Positions 14,313 through 16,054 of a stretch of 16,054 nucleotides of DNA are shown in pieces. Every line of letters starts with the position of its first letter. The stretch's first letter is position 1. Source of the DNA: Erythrobacter sp. Lineage in GTDB: Bacteria > Pseudomonadota > Alphaproteobacteria > Sphingomonadales > Sphingomonadaceae. The notes below the pieces were generated by a model. It saw only the letters and a program-made list of their open reading frames with translations. It was not told where the DNA came from and did not search any database. Position numbers and translations under genes: made by a program. Where the stretch lies: positions 1-16,054 of the forward strand of contig JANQTR010000067.1 in assembly GCA_030731635.1 (NCBI GenBank), given 5' to 3'.

Positions 14313-15788
14313 ATGACATTCGCCGATCTCGGCCTTTCGCCCGAATTGCTCAAAGCCGTCGAAGACGCGGGCTATACCACGCCGACCGCGATTCAGGCGC
14401 AGGCTATCCCAACCATATTGATGATGCGCGATCTGATCGGCATTGCCCAGACCGGCACCGGCAAAACCGCCAGCTTTGTGCTGCCAATGATCGACGTGAT
14501 GGCGTCGGGCCGCAGACGCGCGCTGATGCCGCGTTCGCTGATCCTTGAACCGACCCGCGAACTCGCCGCGCAGGTGGCCGAGAATTTCGAGAAATATGGC
14601 AAGAATCATGATCTGAAAATGGCGCTGCTGATCGGCGGCGTGCAGATGGGCGATCAGTTGAAGGCCCTGTCGGACGGGGTCGATGTGCTGATCGCCACAC
14701 CGGGCCGGTTGATGGACCTGTTTGAACGCGGCAAGATCATGCTCAACGGCTGCGAATTGCTGGTGATCGATGAGGCGGACCGGATGCTCGACATGGGCTT
14801 CATCCCCGATATCGAATTCATCTGTTCCAAGCTGCCCGAAACGCGCCAGACGATGCTGTTTTCGGCCACCATGCCGCCGCCGATTGAAAAGCTGTCAAAG
14901 AAATTCCTGACCAATCCCAAGCGGATCGAAGTCAGCCGCGCGGCATCGACCAATGCCGATATCACCGCCTTCAAGGTGCCGGTGAAATCGCGCGCAAAGA
15001 AAGACACGCTGCGCTGGTTTTTGGAAAATGATCTGGTTGAAACCGCGATCATCTTTGCCAACCGCAAAACCACGGTGCGCGAATTGAACCAGAGCCTGAC
15101 GCGCTTTGGCTTCCGGTCGTCGGAAATTCACGGCGACATGGATCAGGGCAGCCGGATCAAGGAACTGGACCGGTTCAAGGCGGGCGAAGTCAATATCCTT
15201 GTCGCATCAGATGTTGCCGCGCGCGGGCTGGACATCAAAGGCGTAAGCCACGTGTTCAACTATGACACCCCGTGGCACCCGGATGATTACGTCCACCGCA
15301 TCGGCCGCACCGGCCGCGCCGGGGCCAAAGGCCGGGCCTTCACCTTCGTGTCGGAAGAAGACGCCGAAGCGATCAGTAACGTTGAGAAGCTGACCGGCAG
15401 CGCAATCAAAGTGTTCGGCAAGGACGATGTCCGGGTTGATCTCAGCGCCGCGCTGGCCAAGGCTGAGACCGAGGTCGCCAAAGCTGATGCGCCCGCCGAA
15501 GAAGCGCGCGAAGAACGCGAGCCGCGCAAAGCCCGCCGCGCCCGGCCAGAACGCGCTCCCCGCGAAGACCGCGCGCCGCGTGAAGAAAACGCCGAGCCAG
15601 CAGAACGCCCTGCCAAGCCCCCCCGCGAACGTGCTGAGCGGGCCGAACGCCCACAACGCACCGAGCGCGTCGCCGAAACCGCCGATCGCAAACCCCGTGC
15701 GCGCCGTAACAACGAAGACGACACGCCGGTACCAGCAGGCGAATGGAACGGCCCGCGTCCGGGCTTTCTTGATGTTGGGTTTGGCTGA
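14313..15788 (+). CDS. rhlE: DEAD-box RNA helicase, RhlE type
   Basis: ATP-dependent RNA helicase, expected to act in ribosome assembly or RNA decay at low temperature. All core motifs are present in the 491 residues: the Q-motif region (PTAIQAQAIP, 24-33), motif I AQTGTGKT (45-52), Ia PTRELAAQ (80-87), GG (108-109), Ib TPGRLMD (129-135), II DEAD (153-156), III SAT (184-186), IV IIFANRK (246-252), V ARGLDIKG (303-310) and VI HRIGRTGRAG (328-337). A disordered tail follows (about 380-470), rich in Arg, Glu, Pro and Ala with repeated RPERAPRE/RAERAERP-like units, probably for RNA binding. It ends with a separate hydrophobic-aromatic motif, GEWNGPRPGFLDVGFG. The ATG at 14313 has no visible ribosome site. 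The symbol is by resemblance to RhlE; other DEAD-box subgroups cannot be fully excluded. Confidence 0.93.
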   Translation: MTFADLGLSPELLKAVEDAGYTTPTAIQAQAIPTILMMRDLIGIAQTGTGKTASFVLPMIDVMASGRRRALMPRSLILEPTRELAAQVAENFEKYGKNHDLKMALLIGGVQMGDQLKALSDGVDVLIATPGRLMDLFERGKIMLNGCELLVIDEADRMLDMGFIPDIEFICSKLPETRQTMLFSATMPPPIEKLSKKFLTNPKRIEVSRAASTNADITAFKVPVKSRAKKDTLRWFLENDLVETAIIFANRKTTVRELNQSLTRFGFRSSEIHGDMDQGSRIKELDRFKAGEVNILVASDVAARGLDIKGVSHVFNYDTPWHPDDYVHRIGRTGRAGAKGRAFTFVSEEDAEAISNVEKLTGSAIKVFGKDDVRVDLSAALAKAETEVAKADAPAEEAREEREPRKARRARPERAPREDRAPREENAEPAERPAKPPRERAERAERPQRTERVAETADRKPRARRNNEDDTPVPAGEWNGPRPGFLDVGFG

Positions 15789-15799
15789 TTACAGTTTGC

Positions 15800-15814
15800 C
15801 CCGGCAACGCCGGG
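15800..15814. terminator. GC hairpin between convergent genes
   Basis: CCCGGC (15800-15805) pairs with GCCGGG (15809-15814) around three bases in the 33-base gap between the helicase stop and the stop of the minus-strand gene. Neither side has a T run, so it is at best a weak terminator. Confidence 0.3.
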
Positions 15815-15821
15815 CCACGAC

Positions 15822-16054
15822 CTATCGCTGAGCCTTTGTCTCCGGATCGGACATGAAGGCTGCGATTGCCGCGACAACACCATCCGCCAACTTGAGATCG
15901 GGGTTGCCATAGGTCGCCAGATTGGCGGCACGGCCTTCGCCCTCGACCCGCTTCATCACATGGCTGACTGCGGGCAAGATCACCATCCTGCTGCCCGGCT
16001 TGGCGGTATGGAGCCGTTGGGAAAAATAATTGTGGCGAGGTAGAGCCGTTGTAT
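15822..16054 (-). CDS. C-terminal fragment, probable alpha/beta hydrolase (5' end outside window)
   Basis: On the minus strand a frame open from the window edge to the TAG at 15822-15824 encodes 76 residues ending FMSDPETKAQR. The segment RMVILPAVSHVMKRV, then RAANLATYGNPDLKLADGVVAAIAAF, resembles the end of serine-hydrolase-type alpha/beta hydrolases, in which the His of the (N/S)HV(L/M)K motif is catalytic. In those proteins I recall a GTTDxQV-type motif supplying the acid residue about 35 residues earlier; here the matching stretch reads TTALPRHNYF, without the Asp. The gap lengths match, so the frame appears intact. That part lies within 50 bases of the window edge. The gene converges on the helicase gene with a 33-base gap. 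Family assignment is from motif memory and moderately sure. Confidence 0.5.
   Translation of the reverse strand, partial: TTALPRHNYFSQRLHTAKPGSRMVILPAVSHVMKRVEGEGRAANLATYGNPDLKLADGVVAAIAAFMSDPETKAQR

Noticed and set aside
1..16054. CRISPR array, insertion sequence, prophage, toxin-antitoxin or defence module
   Set aside because: No regular direct-repeat array, transposase, integrase or defence motif seen in either strand; the gene content is chromosomal core.

Overview
The window looks like a chromosomal core segment of an alphaproteobacterium, most likely of the order Sphingomonadales. It is GC-rich with strong third-position GC bias. The clues are recA followed by alaS, a CpdR-type ClpXP regulator divergent from an N-formylglutamate amidohydrolase-like gene, a eukaryote-type NADP isocitrate dehydrogenase, and a SapC-family gene. 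The order assignment is inference from gene content, not a database result.

Layout, left to right. The 3' part of recA (+) ends in a strong terminator (935-974). A leader region without genes (975-1206) with hairpins and short repeats precedes alaS (+). Directly after alaS lies a small exported or lipoprotein-like gene (+) whose signal peptide begins upstream of any canonical start codon. A minus-strand run follows, transcribed icd -> GNAT/nitrilase fusion -> KefB-type antiporter (9032 down to 4370), with gaps of 19 and 54 bases. Upstream of icd are three TTGCAA sites and the terminator of a minus-strand tRNA-Val(GAC), itself preceded by cpdR (-). An N-formylglutamate amidohydrolase-like gene (+) diverges from cpdR and converges on a minus-strand pair: an FAD-dependent D-2-hydroxyacid dehydrogenase-like gene, then a SapC-family gene. 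A secreted protein of unknown function (+) carries a perfect 15-bp inverted repeat inside its coding sequence. A RhlE-type DEAD-box helicase (+) with a long R/E/P/A-rich tail follows, and the window ends inside a minus-strand gene that looks like the C-terminus of an alpha/beta hydrolase.

Functionally this is mostly housekeeping: recombination and repair (recA), translation (alaS, tRNA-Val), TCA cycle (icd), cell-cycle proteolysis (cpdR), ion homeostasis (Kef-like) and RNA remodelling (rhlE). I see no phage, insertion sequence, CRISPR array, toxin-antitoxin pair or defence island, and no convincing new multi-gene system. The points most worth following are the candidate PccR/RamB-like operator before icd, the GNAT-nitrilase fusion of unknown substrate, the coding-region inverted repeat, the atypical Glu-Asp pair in the antiporter, and the apparent TAATA stop/start overlap after alaS.
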